Below are positions 1 through 6,750 of a stretch of 24,614 nt of DNA, piece by piece (within the stretch, counting starts at the first letter, position 1; every line of letters begins with the position of its first letter). Position numbers and translations under genes: made by a program. Location: positions 1-24,614 of IMG/VR virus record IMGVR_UViG_3300036978_000081, one strand, 5' to 3'. The DNA is from a virus. The notes beneath the pieces were generated by a model, which ran no database searches, was not told the origin of the DNA, and saw only the letters and a list, made by a program, of their open reading frames with translations.

Positions 1-1
1 C

Positions 2-829
2 GGGACAACGGAGCAAGACACTGGTATCGAAGTTGACTCATCACAACCAGATGACGAGGATTCGATACTTGATGCATTGCTTGGAAGTGTGGAATCCGAT
101 GACGATGAAGCCGATGTAGATTCGTCTACGACCGCTCCTGAGTCTGAGCCATCCACACCCGCCTTTGACCGTGAAGTGGTCGCCAAGATCCTAAAAAGAG
201 ATGGCGTACCGGATGCAATCATTTCTTCTGCTTCCGATGCCGTGCTAGCCGAATGGGCTGCAAAGGCTGAGAAGCGACAGAAGGATGTCGATTCATACGG
301 CGGTCGAGTGAAGCAGATGGAGGAGCAACTTGCTCAAGGGAAGTCATCACCGGATGCGGCTGTCGAGGCTAACAAGCCTGCGAATGCTGCTCCAGTAGCG
401 GCTGATCCGTTTGAGCAAATGGCGGAAATGTATGGCGAAGACGTTGTTGCGCCAGTCCGATCAGCCTTCCAGATGCAACAGCAGCAGATGCAGGAAAGAA
501 TGCTGCTTGCCGAAGCCCGTGCATCGGATGCTTCGATACGTGTTCAGTATGGGGCGAAGGCTCCAACCTTTGACGTAGTCGTAGCGAAGATGTCTGCAAT
601 GGGTGCGGCGAAGCCGGGTGGGTACGCAAGCATTGATGAACTCACGCGAGCCGCCTACACGGAACTAGTTGGAACCAAAACGTCTGCACCATCGATCAAG
701 AACTCACAGCCAACCGCGCCACGTGCGTCAAGTCCGCCTGTGAAGGCTCCTGTTCGCGATGCTGACGATGATGTTCTTGATCAAATCATTTCTGGGACGC
801 ACAATCGTTCGTCCCGCACTAAACGTTAA
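2..829 (+). CDS. Capsid scaffolding protein, 5' end outside the window
   Basis: The frame is open from the first complete codon at 2, so the gene begins left of the window; a TTG at 77 is only an internal codon. At least 275 residues are visible. The N-terminal part is strongly acidic (SESDDDEADVDSS-like stretch), the middle is charged and helical (around KAEKRQKDVDSYGGRVKQ) with a Gln/Met-rich run, and the protein ends in an Arg/Lys-rich tail (HNRSSRTKR). An acidic helical protein with a basic C-terminus directly upstream of the capsid gene is the usual picture of a scaffold such as T7 gp9 or P22 gp8, whose basic tail binds the shell. It would guide procapsid assembly and then leave. The stop codon is part of the Shine-Dalgarno of the capsid gene. 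The role rests on position and composition, not on a motif. Confidence 0.75.
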   Translation, partial: GTTEQDTGIEVDSSQPDDEDSILDALLGSVESDDDEADVDSSTTAPESEPSTPAFDREVVAKILKRDGVPDAIISSASDAVLAEWAAKAEKRQKDVDSYGGRVKQMEEQLAQGKSSPDAAVEANKPANAAPVAADPFEQMAEMYGEDVVAPVRSAFQMQQQQMQERMLLAEARASDASIRVQYGAKAPTFDVVVAKMSAMGAAKPGGYASIDELTRAAYTELVGTKTSAPSIKNSQPTAPRASSPPVKAPVRDADDDVLDQIISGTHNRSSRTKR

Positions 830-840
830 AGGAATAGGCT

Positions 841-2124
841 ATGCCTTCAATTACACAATTCAATGACTTCATGCAGTCAACCGGACCTTCTTATCTGAAG
901 AGTGCGGATGCCGTTATCAACGAAGCCGTCAAGAACAACTACGTTCTCTCGCGTCTCCTCCGGGAGAAGGCAAGCGAAACGACTGTTCAGGGTGGTACTT
1001 CCATCAAGGATGTCATCGTCTTTGACGATTCGTCCACCTACCGCAAGTATGAGCCAAATGAAGTATTCACTTGGAGCAATCCACAGGTGACCGACACGCT
1101 GACCGCTCCTTGGCGTTTCAGCATGGACCATATGTCGTGGACCGATCAGGAAATCGAACTGAACGAAGGCGATGCCAAGGTCATGTACAAGCGCGTGAAG
1201 CGCATCAAGGAAATGCGTATGTGGACTTCCATGCTCAACGGCATGGAAAACGATTTGTGGGCATCAGCCTTCAATAACTACAACAACATGGAAAATGGTG
1301 GCAAGGAGCCGTACTCGCTTCCTGCATTCATTACTGAAACTGTTAACACTGATCTCACCTTTGGTGAGCGCGGTGGTTCGGCATGGCTTGCAACACAGTC
1401 AAGTGCTCCAAATATCTTGGGCATTAACCCAGCAAATGACCCTCGCTGGTCAAATCAAATTTCGTTCTATAAGAAGACAGGAACAGCGAATGACGCAGCA
1501 AGTCCAATGGCTGCTGGTGATTACACTGGTCACAATGCAAACGCATCGATTGCTCGAAATGTGTTTAGCCTGTTTGGCGCGTTTGACGATATGTTCTTGA
1601 AGGTTCAATTCAAGTCTCCTCTGACTCAGAAGCAGTACTTTGAAGAGACGAACTTCAATCGTCAGATGATCTTGTGCTCAAAGGAAGGTATGAACCTTTA
1701 CAAGCGATCACTGCGAGCCAGCAACAATATGTTGGTAAGCCAGCAGGATTCGGCGTACAACACGCCAACTTTCAGTGGTATTCCTGTTGAGTACTGTGCC
1801 AATATGGATACGGCTGCAATTTATCCTGCTGTCGCTGCCGGATCGACAGTGCTTGATACCTTGGCTGGTCGCAACGGAGATACTGTTCTTGCTAACTCAA
1901 CAGAATTTGCATTGAACACCATTGATAAGGGTGCTCGATTCTGGTTCGTCAACGGTCAGTACATCACGCCTATCTATCACTCGACTCGCTACATGAAGAA
2001 GCATGATGTCATGCGTCATCCTAATCAGCCGTTTAGTTGGGTTCAGCCTGTTGACTGCTGGTGGAACGTGTTCTGCAACAGCCGTCAGCGTCACGGAATC
2101 GTTGCTCCTATCGCTGTCGCCTAA
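841..2124 (+). CDS. Major capsid protein
   Basis: 427 residues. A good Shine-Dalgarno (TAAAGGA, 827-833) overlaps the stop of the scaffold gene, with 7 bases to the ATG. No cysteine-rich or low-complexity regions; the composition is that of a compact mixed alpha/beta protein with many Asn, Tyr and Trp residues. The N-terminal helix region (residues 1-45), the stretch SIKDVIVFDDSSTYRKYEPN (about 55-74, extended-loop like) and the WTDQEIELNEGDAKVMYK region (about 100-117, spine-helix like) resemble coat proteins of HK97 fold from podoviruses and uncultured phages. The gene is directly followed by a GC-rich hairpin, which is common after the most abundant virion protein. Assigned by sequence style and location between scaffold and decoration/adaptor genes. 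Fold assignment is an inference. Confidence 0.85.
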   Translation: MPSITQFNDFMQSTGPSYLKSADAVINEAVKNNYVLSRLLREKASETTVQGGTSIKDVIVFDDSSTYRKYEPNEVFTWSNPQVTDTLTAPWRFSMDHMSWTDQEIELNEGDAKVMYKRVKRIKEMRMWTSMLNGMENDLWASAFNNYNNMENGGKEPYSLPAFITETVNTDLTFGERGGSAWLATQSSAPNILGINPANDPRWSNQISFYKKTGTANDAASPMAAGDYTGHNANASIARNVFSLFGAFDDMFLKVQFKSPLTQKQYFEETNFNRQMILCSKEGMNLYKRSLRASNNMLVSQQDSAYNTPTFSGIPVEYCANMDTAAIYPAVAAGSTVLDTLAGRNGDTVLANSTEFALNTIDKGARFWFVNGQYITPIYHSTRYMKKHDVMRHPNQPFSWVQPVDCWWNVFCNSRQRHGIVAPIAVA

Positions 2125-2130
2125 CACAAT

Positions 2131-2160
2131 GGGGGGTGGGTCATCCCACCCCCTTCTCTC
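2131..2160 (+). terminator. Terminator-like hairpin after the capsid gene
   Basis: GGGGGTGGG (2132-2140) pairs perfectly with CCCACCCCC (2145-2153) around a TCAT loop; G2131 and T2154 add a wobble pair. A pyrimidine tail TTCTCTC follows, poorer in T than a classical intrinsic terminator. It lies 6 bases after the capsid stop and before the Shine-Dalgarno of the next gene. It probably ends or attenuates part of the transcripts, or protects the 3' end of the capsid mRNA, giving more capsid than downstream product. Confidence 0.7.
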
Positions 2161-2175
2161 ACAAAGGAAACTCAT

Positions 2176-2718
2176 ATGATTACTGCTCCAAACATGGGAA
2201 CAATCGGAATTCAGCCTGTTGGTGCTGTTGTCCGATGCATCAATAAAGACTCAACCGCTTTGGTGGTTGGCAATGTTGTTATTACTTCGTTTAACCACAC
2301 TGGCGTTATCTATCCACCAGCCGAAACGCCTACAAGTTTTGAACTCTCACCATTCTCCTGCGTAAAGTTGGCAGAGGGAGATGTCAATGCAACGTCTGGC
2401 GATGGAAGCCACAAGAACGCTGGGTATCTTGGAGTTGTTGTTGGGTTGTCTTCGCAAAGCAACTCTGGTGTAACGGGTCAGGCTGTGCAGGTGCAGTTTG
2501 GTGGAGTTGCAACTGCACTTGTTGCTGCGGTGACAAACAACGTGGTCATCGGCAGCAAGTTGTTCTTGTCGGATACCGCTGGTCGCCTTGGTAATGAAGC
2601 CGATTCAACGGCTCCTGACACTTCTGTTGCTCTTTCACTTGGCGCAGTGACTGCTGCTGCGACTGGAAACATTCCAGTGCTTCTGTTCAATAGTCCGATT
2701 GACGGAACCACCGCGTAA
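2176..2718 (+). CDS. Capsid decoration-like protein, paralog 1
   Basis: 180 residues, with Shine-Dalgarno AAAGGAA about 7 bases before the ATG. Rich in Val, Gly, Ala, Ser and Thr, without long helices, so probably a beta barrel. It shares a motif series with the gene at 2793 and with the first 160 residues of the gene at 4062: GIQPVG near residue 11, VGNVVITSFNHTG near residue 32, GYLGVVVGL near residue 79, and VQVQFGGVATALV near residue 97. The layout (GD/GN-V-V turn, GxxGVV strand, VQxGG strand) recalls small decoration or stabilisation proteins such as the DUF2190 type. Position right after the capsid gene supports decoration of the capsid surface. Alternatives are a head-fibre subunit or a minor tail protein. 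Family name unverified. Confidence 0.55.
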   Translation: MITAPNMGTIGIQPVGAVVRCINKDSTALVVGNVVITSFNHTGVIYPPAETPTSFELSPFSCVKLAEGDVNATSGDGSHKNAGYLGVVVGLSSQSNSGVTGQAVQVQFGGVATALVAAVTNNVVIGSKLFLSDTAGRLGNEADSTAPDTSVALSLGAVTAAATGNIPVLLFNSPIDGTTA

Positions 2719-2735
2719 TTCTGTAAACACTATCA

Positions 2736-2763
2736 CCACTGGACGGGGAAACCCGTCCAGTGG
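2736..2763 (+). terminator. Perfect 12-bp hairpin with GAAA loop
   Basis: CCACTGGACGGG (2736-2747) and CCCGTCCAGTGG (2752-2763) pair without mismatch around a GAAA (GNRA) tetraloop. ATTTCAATG follows, with only three T residues, so it is a weak intrinsic terminator at best; an mRNA-stabilising element or processing site is equally possible. It sits in the 74-base gap between the first two decoration-like genes. Its 3' arm and the following bases recur before the adaptor gene at 3306-3331 without a matching 5' arm. Confidence 0.7.
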
Positions 2764-2774
2764 ATTTCAATGCT
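2749..2774 (+). repeat. 26-nt direct repeat, copy 1
   Basis: These 26 bases, from the AAA of the hairpin loop through the 3' arm to ATGCT, are identical to 3306-3331. Copy 1 keeps the whole hairpin. The ATG inside it (2770) opens a frame of eight codons (MLINEDIK) whose stop overlaps the ATG of the next gene as ATGA at 2793-2796. In copy 2 the equivalent ATG is the start of the adaptor gene. Confidence 0.95.
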
Positions 2775-2796
2775 GATCAACGAGGACATTAAATGA
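2770..2796 (+). pseudogene. Eight-codon leader or remnant of an adaptor gene start
   Basis: ATG followed by eight sense codons reads MLINEDIK and stops at TGA, overlapping the next start by four bases. The adaptor protein begins MLYYKDLT, so M1, L2 and D6 agree; the first five bases of both frames lie in the 26-nt repeat. Two readings are possible: a decayed 5' end of an ancestral adaptor gene displaced by the inserted decoration gene, or a leader peptide that couples translation. There is only a weak GGA as ribosome binding site. Short length makes chance possible. Confidence 0.3.
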
Positions 2797-3287
2797 AATT
2801 TACTCCATCGGCTAATACTCTTGGCGTACAGCCCATGAGTTACACGGCACAGTGTGTTGTCCGCACTGCAACTGTTGCAGTTGGCGATGTTGTTGCCACC
2901 TCGTTTCTTCATGGCAGTGTCGTTGTTGATCCAAGTTTGGGATATGACCCGCTGTATGTCTTCAACTCCGTTGCTCCAGCAGACGGCAATCTTGCAAACT
3001 TCAATGGTTACATTGGAGTCGTTACTAGTTTGGCTGGCACTGATGGCACTATTGGTAAAACCGTGACTGTTCAGTTTGGTGGGATTGTCACCGCAAAGGT
3101 TATTTCAAGTGCTGCATTGGTTGTTGGTGCATTGCTTGAACCCGGCGATACTGCTGGATCGTTTGTTGATCTAGGAAGTGTTGGTTCTGGTTTACAAGCA
3201 GCAGCAGTTCTTATGGAAACAGTTTCTGCTGCTTCAACAGGACAACGCCGCGTCTTTATCCCGCTTCAATATTGGTTCCGCAGTTAG
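2793..3287 (+). CDS. Capsid decoration-like protein, paralog 2
   Basis: 164 residues, with Shine-Dalgarno GAGGA (2782-2786) and the ATG in an ATGA overlap with a tiny upstream frame. It is closest in style to the N-terminal domain of the gene at 4062: both start with a FxPxxNxLGVQP pattern, then VGDVVATSFLHGSVVVDP (LAIGDLVITSFIHAGAVVDP in the other), GYIGVVTSL, VTVQFGGIVTAKV, and end with RRVFIPLQYWF (KRVYIPTEYSF in the other). The domain seems complete and ends there. It lies between the first paralog and the adaptor gene, apparently inserted upstream of the latter (see the 26-nt repeat). Probable decoration or head-fibre subunit; three paralogs might form mixed oligomers or occupy different capsid sites. 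Confidence 0.55.
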   Translation: MKFTPSANTLGVQPMSYTAQCVVRTATVAVGDVVATSFLHGSVVVDPSLGYDPLYVFNSVAPADGNLANFNGYIGVVTSLAGTDGTIGKTVTVQFGGIVTAKVISSAALVVGALLEPGDTAGSFVDLGSVGSGLQAAAVLMETVSAASTGQRRVFIPLQYWFRS

Positions 3288-3305
3288 AGCGTTTGATGAT
3301 TCATT

Positions 3306-3331
3306 AAACCCGTCCAGTGGATTTCAATGCT
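3306..3331 (+). repeat. 26-nt direct repeat, copy 2
   Basis: Identical to 2749-2774. The 5' arm of the hairpin is absent, so no stem can form here. The ATG at 3327 within the repeat is the start codon of the adaptor gene. The only Shine-Dalgarno-like bases are GGA at 3319-3321. Confidence 0.95.
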
Positions 3332-4052
3332 TTACTACAAAGACCTGACGAACCATGTGTTGCTTGCCATCGGTGGTCGCCCATCGACTGCCGCTGGTCA
3401 GACTGTCGCAGAACGACAGGCTGAGATCATCAATCAGGCTGGTGAGCATCTGTTTGGCTACCAGTGGACGTTCAGGCAAGCCACCGCAATGCTGTCAACG
3501 GTTGCAGCCCAGCCATACGTGGGGCTGCCTGCTGACTTTTCTGAACTCATTGCCGCTTGGTGTGGGACATTGCCACTCTTGATCACTAATCAGGACGAAA
3601 TAGAGAACAGTCGTTCGTCTGACTTTGACAGTTACGGTACGCGGGGGTACGTGAAGGCTGTTGTGCCTACGAATCTCGCTCCTACACAGTCGTATCAGTT
3701 GCAAATCTATCCAACTCCTGAAAGTACCGAAGCAAACAAGATCAAGATCACGTATCGCACTGGATGGCAGCGTGTATCGACTGCTAATTTGCCTACGGAT
3801 GTCATTTCAATCCCACTTTATCTAGAGGCTTTGCTCGTTCTCTACGTCCGGGCGATCACAGAGTCGTATGAAGATGGGCAGCAGTCGCAGCGTCTTGCAG
3901 AGATTGAGGCTGGAACACTCTTTGGCACAGCGCAGCGCAAGGACGGGATGCTGCAAGCACACTTTGGTCAGTTGCGACCAAACGTTTGGACAAACAACTA
4001 TCGAAATAACGGCGGGTTTGTAATGACAAACACCGTTCCCAATCCCAGTTAA
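3327..4052 (+). CDS. Head-tail adaptor protein (T7 gp11-like)
   Basis: 241 residues. The N-terminus (YKDLTNHVLLAIGGRP) and the block FGYQWTFRQATAMLSTVA followed by PYVGLPADFSEL (about residues 44-75) are typical of podovirus connector/adaptor proteins, which attach below the portal and carry the nozzle. The next part has short beta segments (YQLQIYPTPE), and the last third is helical (LEALLVLYVRAITESYEDG), as in the helical-bundle adaptors. The ATG lies in the 26-nt repeat and has only a weak GGA as ribosome binding site, 40 bases after the preceding stop. Its stop TAA forms part of the Shine-Dalgarno TAAGGA of the next gene. It is unusual that an adaptor gene separates capsid-decoration paralogs. 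The assignment is by sequence style and gene order. Confidence 0.7.
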   Translation: MLYYKDLTNHVLLAIGGRPSTAAGQTVAERQAEIINQAGEHLFGYQWTFRQATAMLSTVAAQPYVGLPADFSELIAAWCGTLPLLITNQDEIENSRSSDFDSYGTRGYVKAVVPTNLAPTQSYQLQIYPTPESTEANKIKITYRTGWQRVSTANLPTDVISIPLYLEALLVLYVRAITESYEDGQQSQRLAEIEAGTLFGTAQRKDGMLQAHFGQLRPNVWTNNYRNNGGFVMTNTVPNPS

Positions 4053-4061
4053 GGAACCACT

Positions 4062-5834
4062 ATGACATTTGCTCCAGTTCAGAATCGTCTTGGCGTTCAA
4101 CCAGTAGGAACAGCCGTTACCTGCGTGAATAAGTCTGGCGGAACGCTTGCTATTGGCGATCTTGTCATTACTTCGTTTATCCACGCTGGCGCGGTCGTTG
4201 ACCCACAGCAGGCTGCGAATACTGGCTACGTGTTCAACTGCATCCGCAAGGCAACCACTCTTGAAAGTGGAAACAGTGGATACCTTGGCGTAGTCACGGG
4301 CTTGATGGCAGGCGCAGGAGCAAACGGTCGCGAGGTGGAGGTGCAGTTTGGCGGCATCTGCCAAGCAAAGGTATTGGTCAACGCCACCGTTAGTTCCGGA
4401 ACGCTTCTTGGTGTTTCAGCAACTGCTGGCGTGTTGTCAAACGCGGTCAGTACATCTGAATACTCAGTAACCTTAATGGACAATGCAGCGGTTGCTGATG
4501 GAACAGCACTGAAGCGTGTCTATATCCCAACAGAGTATTCATTTAATACAGCAACGCCCGTCTCCGCTGGGCAATTCTTACGAGATGCACTTTCTGGTAT
4601 TGACTCGGTAGACATACTTATTGCCGGAGATAGCAACACCAACAAAAATGGATGGGGCTGGTGCGATGGGCTTAATTTTGCGCTCCAACAAAGAAACGCA
4701 GTAGATTACGCAACTCCAATTGTCCCAGTATTCAGCCGGGAAAGTGCAACCTTTTACGGTGTAAATTCATTCTTTAATAGTTTTGGGTACATCAATGACA
4801 CGGTCATAAATACGCCCGCTGGAACAACTGGAAGTACTGTAAATTTACAAATTGGAAGCGCGGCAAATTCACCGGAATTGTATGCGCTTCTGTCTCGTTC
4901 TTCCGGATTGTTTCAACCGAATGCGGCTCCGTTTAATTACGGTTACATTCCAACAGGCACATGGTGCGATTGGAACGGTGGTATTTCTTTGTATGACGAA
5001 GCATCACCATATCCTGTTCTATCGTGGCTGAGTTCTGAACTCCGGTATCGAGTGGTTTATGGTGCTGGTCCCGGAATGGGAACGCTGCGTTTAATCGCTC
5101 GATTAGATGGCGCACCATATTCTGCTATTGGATCTACAGTAGTTACGAATTGCAATCAAGCCACATGGGAATGGAAAGTAGCGACCAAAACAGTTACAGC
5201 AGCAACGCGAACAGCAGCAAGTAAATTTGGTTACGCCGACATTACAGCAGATGCCACCGCTTCTATTACTGGTCCTATGGCACTTGCTTTGCAATCAGTT
5301 TCTCGACCAATAAAGGGATTTGCCGTTCAATCAATATGCCATTACGGTGGCGCAAATATGGACACCGTTTCGGCAGATGCGGCAGGCGCGGCACTTGTAA
5401 TTAAAGCCTATATGAAAGAAGCAAGAGAGCGACAAATTTCTTGCACTGGCACTGGTCGCGTTATTGTAATGATTCAAGGTGGTTTGAATACCGGAGTAAA
5501 TCCGTGGGCTACATCTGCTAAGTCGTTTAGGAATACTTGTCAAACGCAATGGTCGGCATTGGGATATCCGATGTCTGATCTTGCTTTTGTTGGTTTGGTC
5601 AGTCATCAAGACGACACGCCAGATTCTGATGCTGCGGACAGAACATCAGCAGCAACACTAACAAACATTTATAACATTTACGATGGTAAAAATCTTGCTA
5701 GTTATGCTGAATTGTTGGCTGGCGATTCGGTAGGAACATATTTTGCAAACGCATCGACTGAACGTAACCATCTAAACCAAGCGGGTTATAAATTTATTTG
5801 CGGAAGGTTGGTTTCCGCTCTTCTTTCCTATTAA
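4062..5834 (+). CDS. Decoration-like domain fused to an SGNH/GDSL hydrolase
   Basis: 590 residues, Shine-Dalgarno TAAGGA (4050-4055). Residues 1-165 are a third copy of the decoration-like domain (LGVQPVG, GDLVITSFIHAGAVVDP, GYLGVVTGL, VEVQFGGI). From about residue 180 an SGNH hydrolase follows: block I GDSN with nucleophile S191, block II glycine in HYGGAN (G429/G430), block III GLN with N476 after a hydrophobic strand, and block V ERNHLN with H570. The acid of the triad, usually Asp three residues before the His, is Glu here (E567). Such domains deacetylate or de-esterify polysaccharides. About 230 residues lie between blocks I and II, much more than in small esterases, and may hold a beta-sandwich binding domain. 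A capsid-anchored or virion-borne esterase acting on a host capsule or O-antigen is the best inference. The hydrolase part is markedly AT-richer than the N-terminal domain. Confidence 0.7.
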   Translation: MTFAPVQNRLGVQPVGTAVTCVNKSGGTLAIGDLVITSFIHAGAVVDPQQAANTGYVFNCIRKATTLESGNSGYLGVVTGLMAGAGANGREVEVQFGGICQAKVLVNATVSSGTLLGVSATAGVLSNAVSTSEYSVTLMDNAAVADGTALKRVYIPTEYSFNTATPVSAGQFLRDALSGIDSVDILIAGDSNTNKNGWGWCDGLNFALQQRNAVDYATPIVPVFSRESATFYGVNSFFNSFGYINDTVINTPAGTTGSTVNLQIGSAANSPELYALLSRSSGLFQPNAAPFNYGYIPTGTWCDWNGGISLYDEASPYPVLSWLSSELRYRVVYGAGPGMGTLRLIARLDGAPYSAIGSTVVTNCNQATWEWKVATKTVTAATRTAASKFGYADITADATASITGPMALALQSVSRPIKGFAVQSICHYGGANMDTVSADAAGAALVIKAYMKEARERQISCTGTGRVIVMIQGGLNTGVNPWATSAKSFRNTCQTQWSALGYPMSDLAFVGLVSHQDDTPDSDAADRTSAATLTNIYNIYDGKNLASYAELLAGDSVGTYFANASTERNHLNQAGYKFICGRLVSALLSY

Positions 5835-5878
5835 CCCATCACCACCAAACCTCTCGCCTTGAGTTTGCAATTAAATAC

Positions 5879-6139
5879 ATGAGTCCCCAATCCACAACCA
5901 AACTGTTCAATCTGGAAAAAGCCCAGTTGACTCTGACCATCCTCCTCATTCTTGGCGCGGTCGTTTACGTTGGTCGGCGGTTGGAGTCCGATGATCGCCA
6001 GCAACGCCTATTGGAAACCATTGCTGGTGACATCAACCTGATCAAGGATCGCAACGCGGATGCTAGTGCGCAGATCCGTGTGATCGGCGAGCGCGTCTCG
6101 CAGGTCGAGAAGCGGCTGGAGCGCATGGAAATCCGATGA
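5879..6139 (+). CDS. Small membrane protein with coiled coil, holin or i-spanin candidate
   Basis: 86 residues from ATG 5879; earlier in-frame codons (TTG 5798) would run into the preceding gene and code for an unlikely His-rich leader. There is one transmembrane helix (about residues 17-34, TLTILLILGAVVYVG), then a charged helical tail with heptad-like spacing (IRVIGERVSQVEKRLERMEI). No clear Shine-Dalgarno precedes the ATG. The last codons overlap the next ATG by four bases (ATGA, 6136-6139), so both are probably translated together. The N-terminal anchor plus coiled coil fits an inner-membrane spanin (Rz-like) or a small holin; neither is proven. No endolysin lies nearby in this window. 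Confidence 0.65.
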   Translation: MSPQSTTKLFNLEKAQLTLTILLILGAVVYVGRRLESDDRQQRLLETIAGDINLIKDRNADASAQIRVIGERVSQVEKRLERMEIR

Positions 6140-6624
6140 CCAAAGCGGTTCTCATTGCCGCGCTGTTGCTGTCAGGTTGCTCCCCAGTAGCCCGTATCAG
6201 TGCCAGCAGCAACGAGATCCGGGCTGAGGCTCAACTGCTCATCGAGCACGGGCAGGCGACAGGAGACACGGTGGTGGTCGCAGGCGCGACCCGGATCGAT
6301 GGGTTGGCGGCAGGGATCCATGCGGAACTGCCGTTCGTGGAGGACAAGACTCCGGCTTGGATGGTGCTAGCAGGTTGGATAGCGGTATCGATAGTTGCGA
6401 TAGCACTAGTGATCTTGTTGTTCCAGACAGGTTTGGGTACTGCTATCAGAATTGCGATTGGCTGGATTCCACGCAAGCCTCGACAGGAAGCGGAGTTAGC
6501 GGCGAATATGCTTGATCCTGACAAACCAGAGAACGCTCGCGAATTTATCGCAGCCCGAAGAGCCTCTGATCCATACTTCAACGCGGCGTTCAAGGACGCT
6601 CGGGCTGTAAAGGAGACACCATGA
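6136..6624 (+). CDS. Lipoprotein with a central transmembrane helix, unimolecular-spanin candidate
   Basis: 162 residues. The N-terminus MTKAVLIAALLLSGC is a lipoprotein signal with lipobox LSGC, giving Cys15 as the lipidated residue. The mature part runs through a mostly polar segment (16-73), one strong transmembrane helix (about 75-100, WMVLAGWIAVSIVAIALVIL) and a charged C-terminal region of about 60 residues. A lipobox at one end plus a transmembrane helix further on is the signature of unimolecular spanins (T1 gp11 type), which bridge outer and inner membranes at lysis; the C-terminal tail is longer than usual for them. The gene overlaps both neighbours by ATGA. It could instead be a superinfection-exclusion or other envelope protein. 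Confidence 0.6.
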   Translation: MTKAVLIAALLLSGCSPVARISASSNEIRAEAQLLIEHGQATGDTVVVAGATRIDGLAAGIHAELPFVEDKTPAWMVLAGWIAVSIVAIALVILLFQTGLGTAIRIAIGWIPRKPRQEAELAANMLDPDKPENAREFIAARRASDPYFNAAFKDARAVKETP

Positions 6625-6731
6625 TTCTCGCAGACTTAAGTTCATTCATCGGCAGCGTGTGGGCAGTTGGCTTGGCGTTGGTAGTTGGCGTTGGTGCAGG
6701 GTATTACCTGCGCAGCAAGAAGCAGTTCTAA
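6621..6731 (+). CDS. 36-residue single-helix membrane peptide
   Basis: ATG 6621 overlaps the preceding stop (ATGA, 6621-6624) and is preceded by a strong Shine-Dalgarno AAAGGAG (6609-6615) five bases away, which makes this short frame credible. It reads MILADLSSFIGSVWAV, then a hydrophobic glycine-containing helix (LALVVGVGAGYYL), and ends in RSKKQF. A positively charged tail after a single helix predicts N-out/C-in topology. Size and place, third of three membrane genes, suggest a small holin or pinholin or a lysis regulator. No family recognised. Confidence 0.6.
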   Translation: MILADLSSFIGSVWAVGLALVVGVGAGYYLRSKKQF

Positions 6732-6750
6732 TACAAGAGGAGGATTACCA

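Noticed and set aside
3822-4364. Antisense open frame of 180 codons spanning the adaptor and hydrolase gene junction
   Set aside because: It crosses two well-supported sense genes, has a Cys/His-rich composition and no ribosome site.
5798-5878. TTG 5798 as start of the small membrane protein
   Set aside because: It would add a His-rich stretch overlapping the end of the hydrolase gene without a ribosome site; ATG 5879 gives a normal N-terminus.
6685-6750. Upstream ATG at 6685 as start of the fibre gene
   Set aside because: It lies within the 36-residue membrane gene, lacks a Shine-Dalgarno, and the added residues do not resemble fibre N-termini; GTG 6751 has AGAGGAGG.
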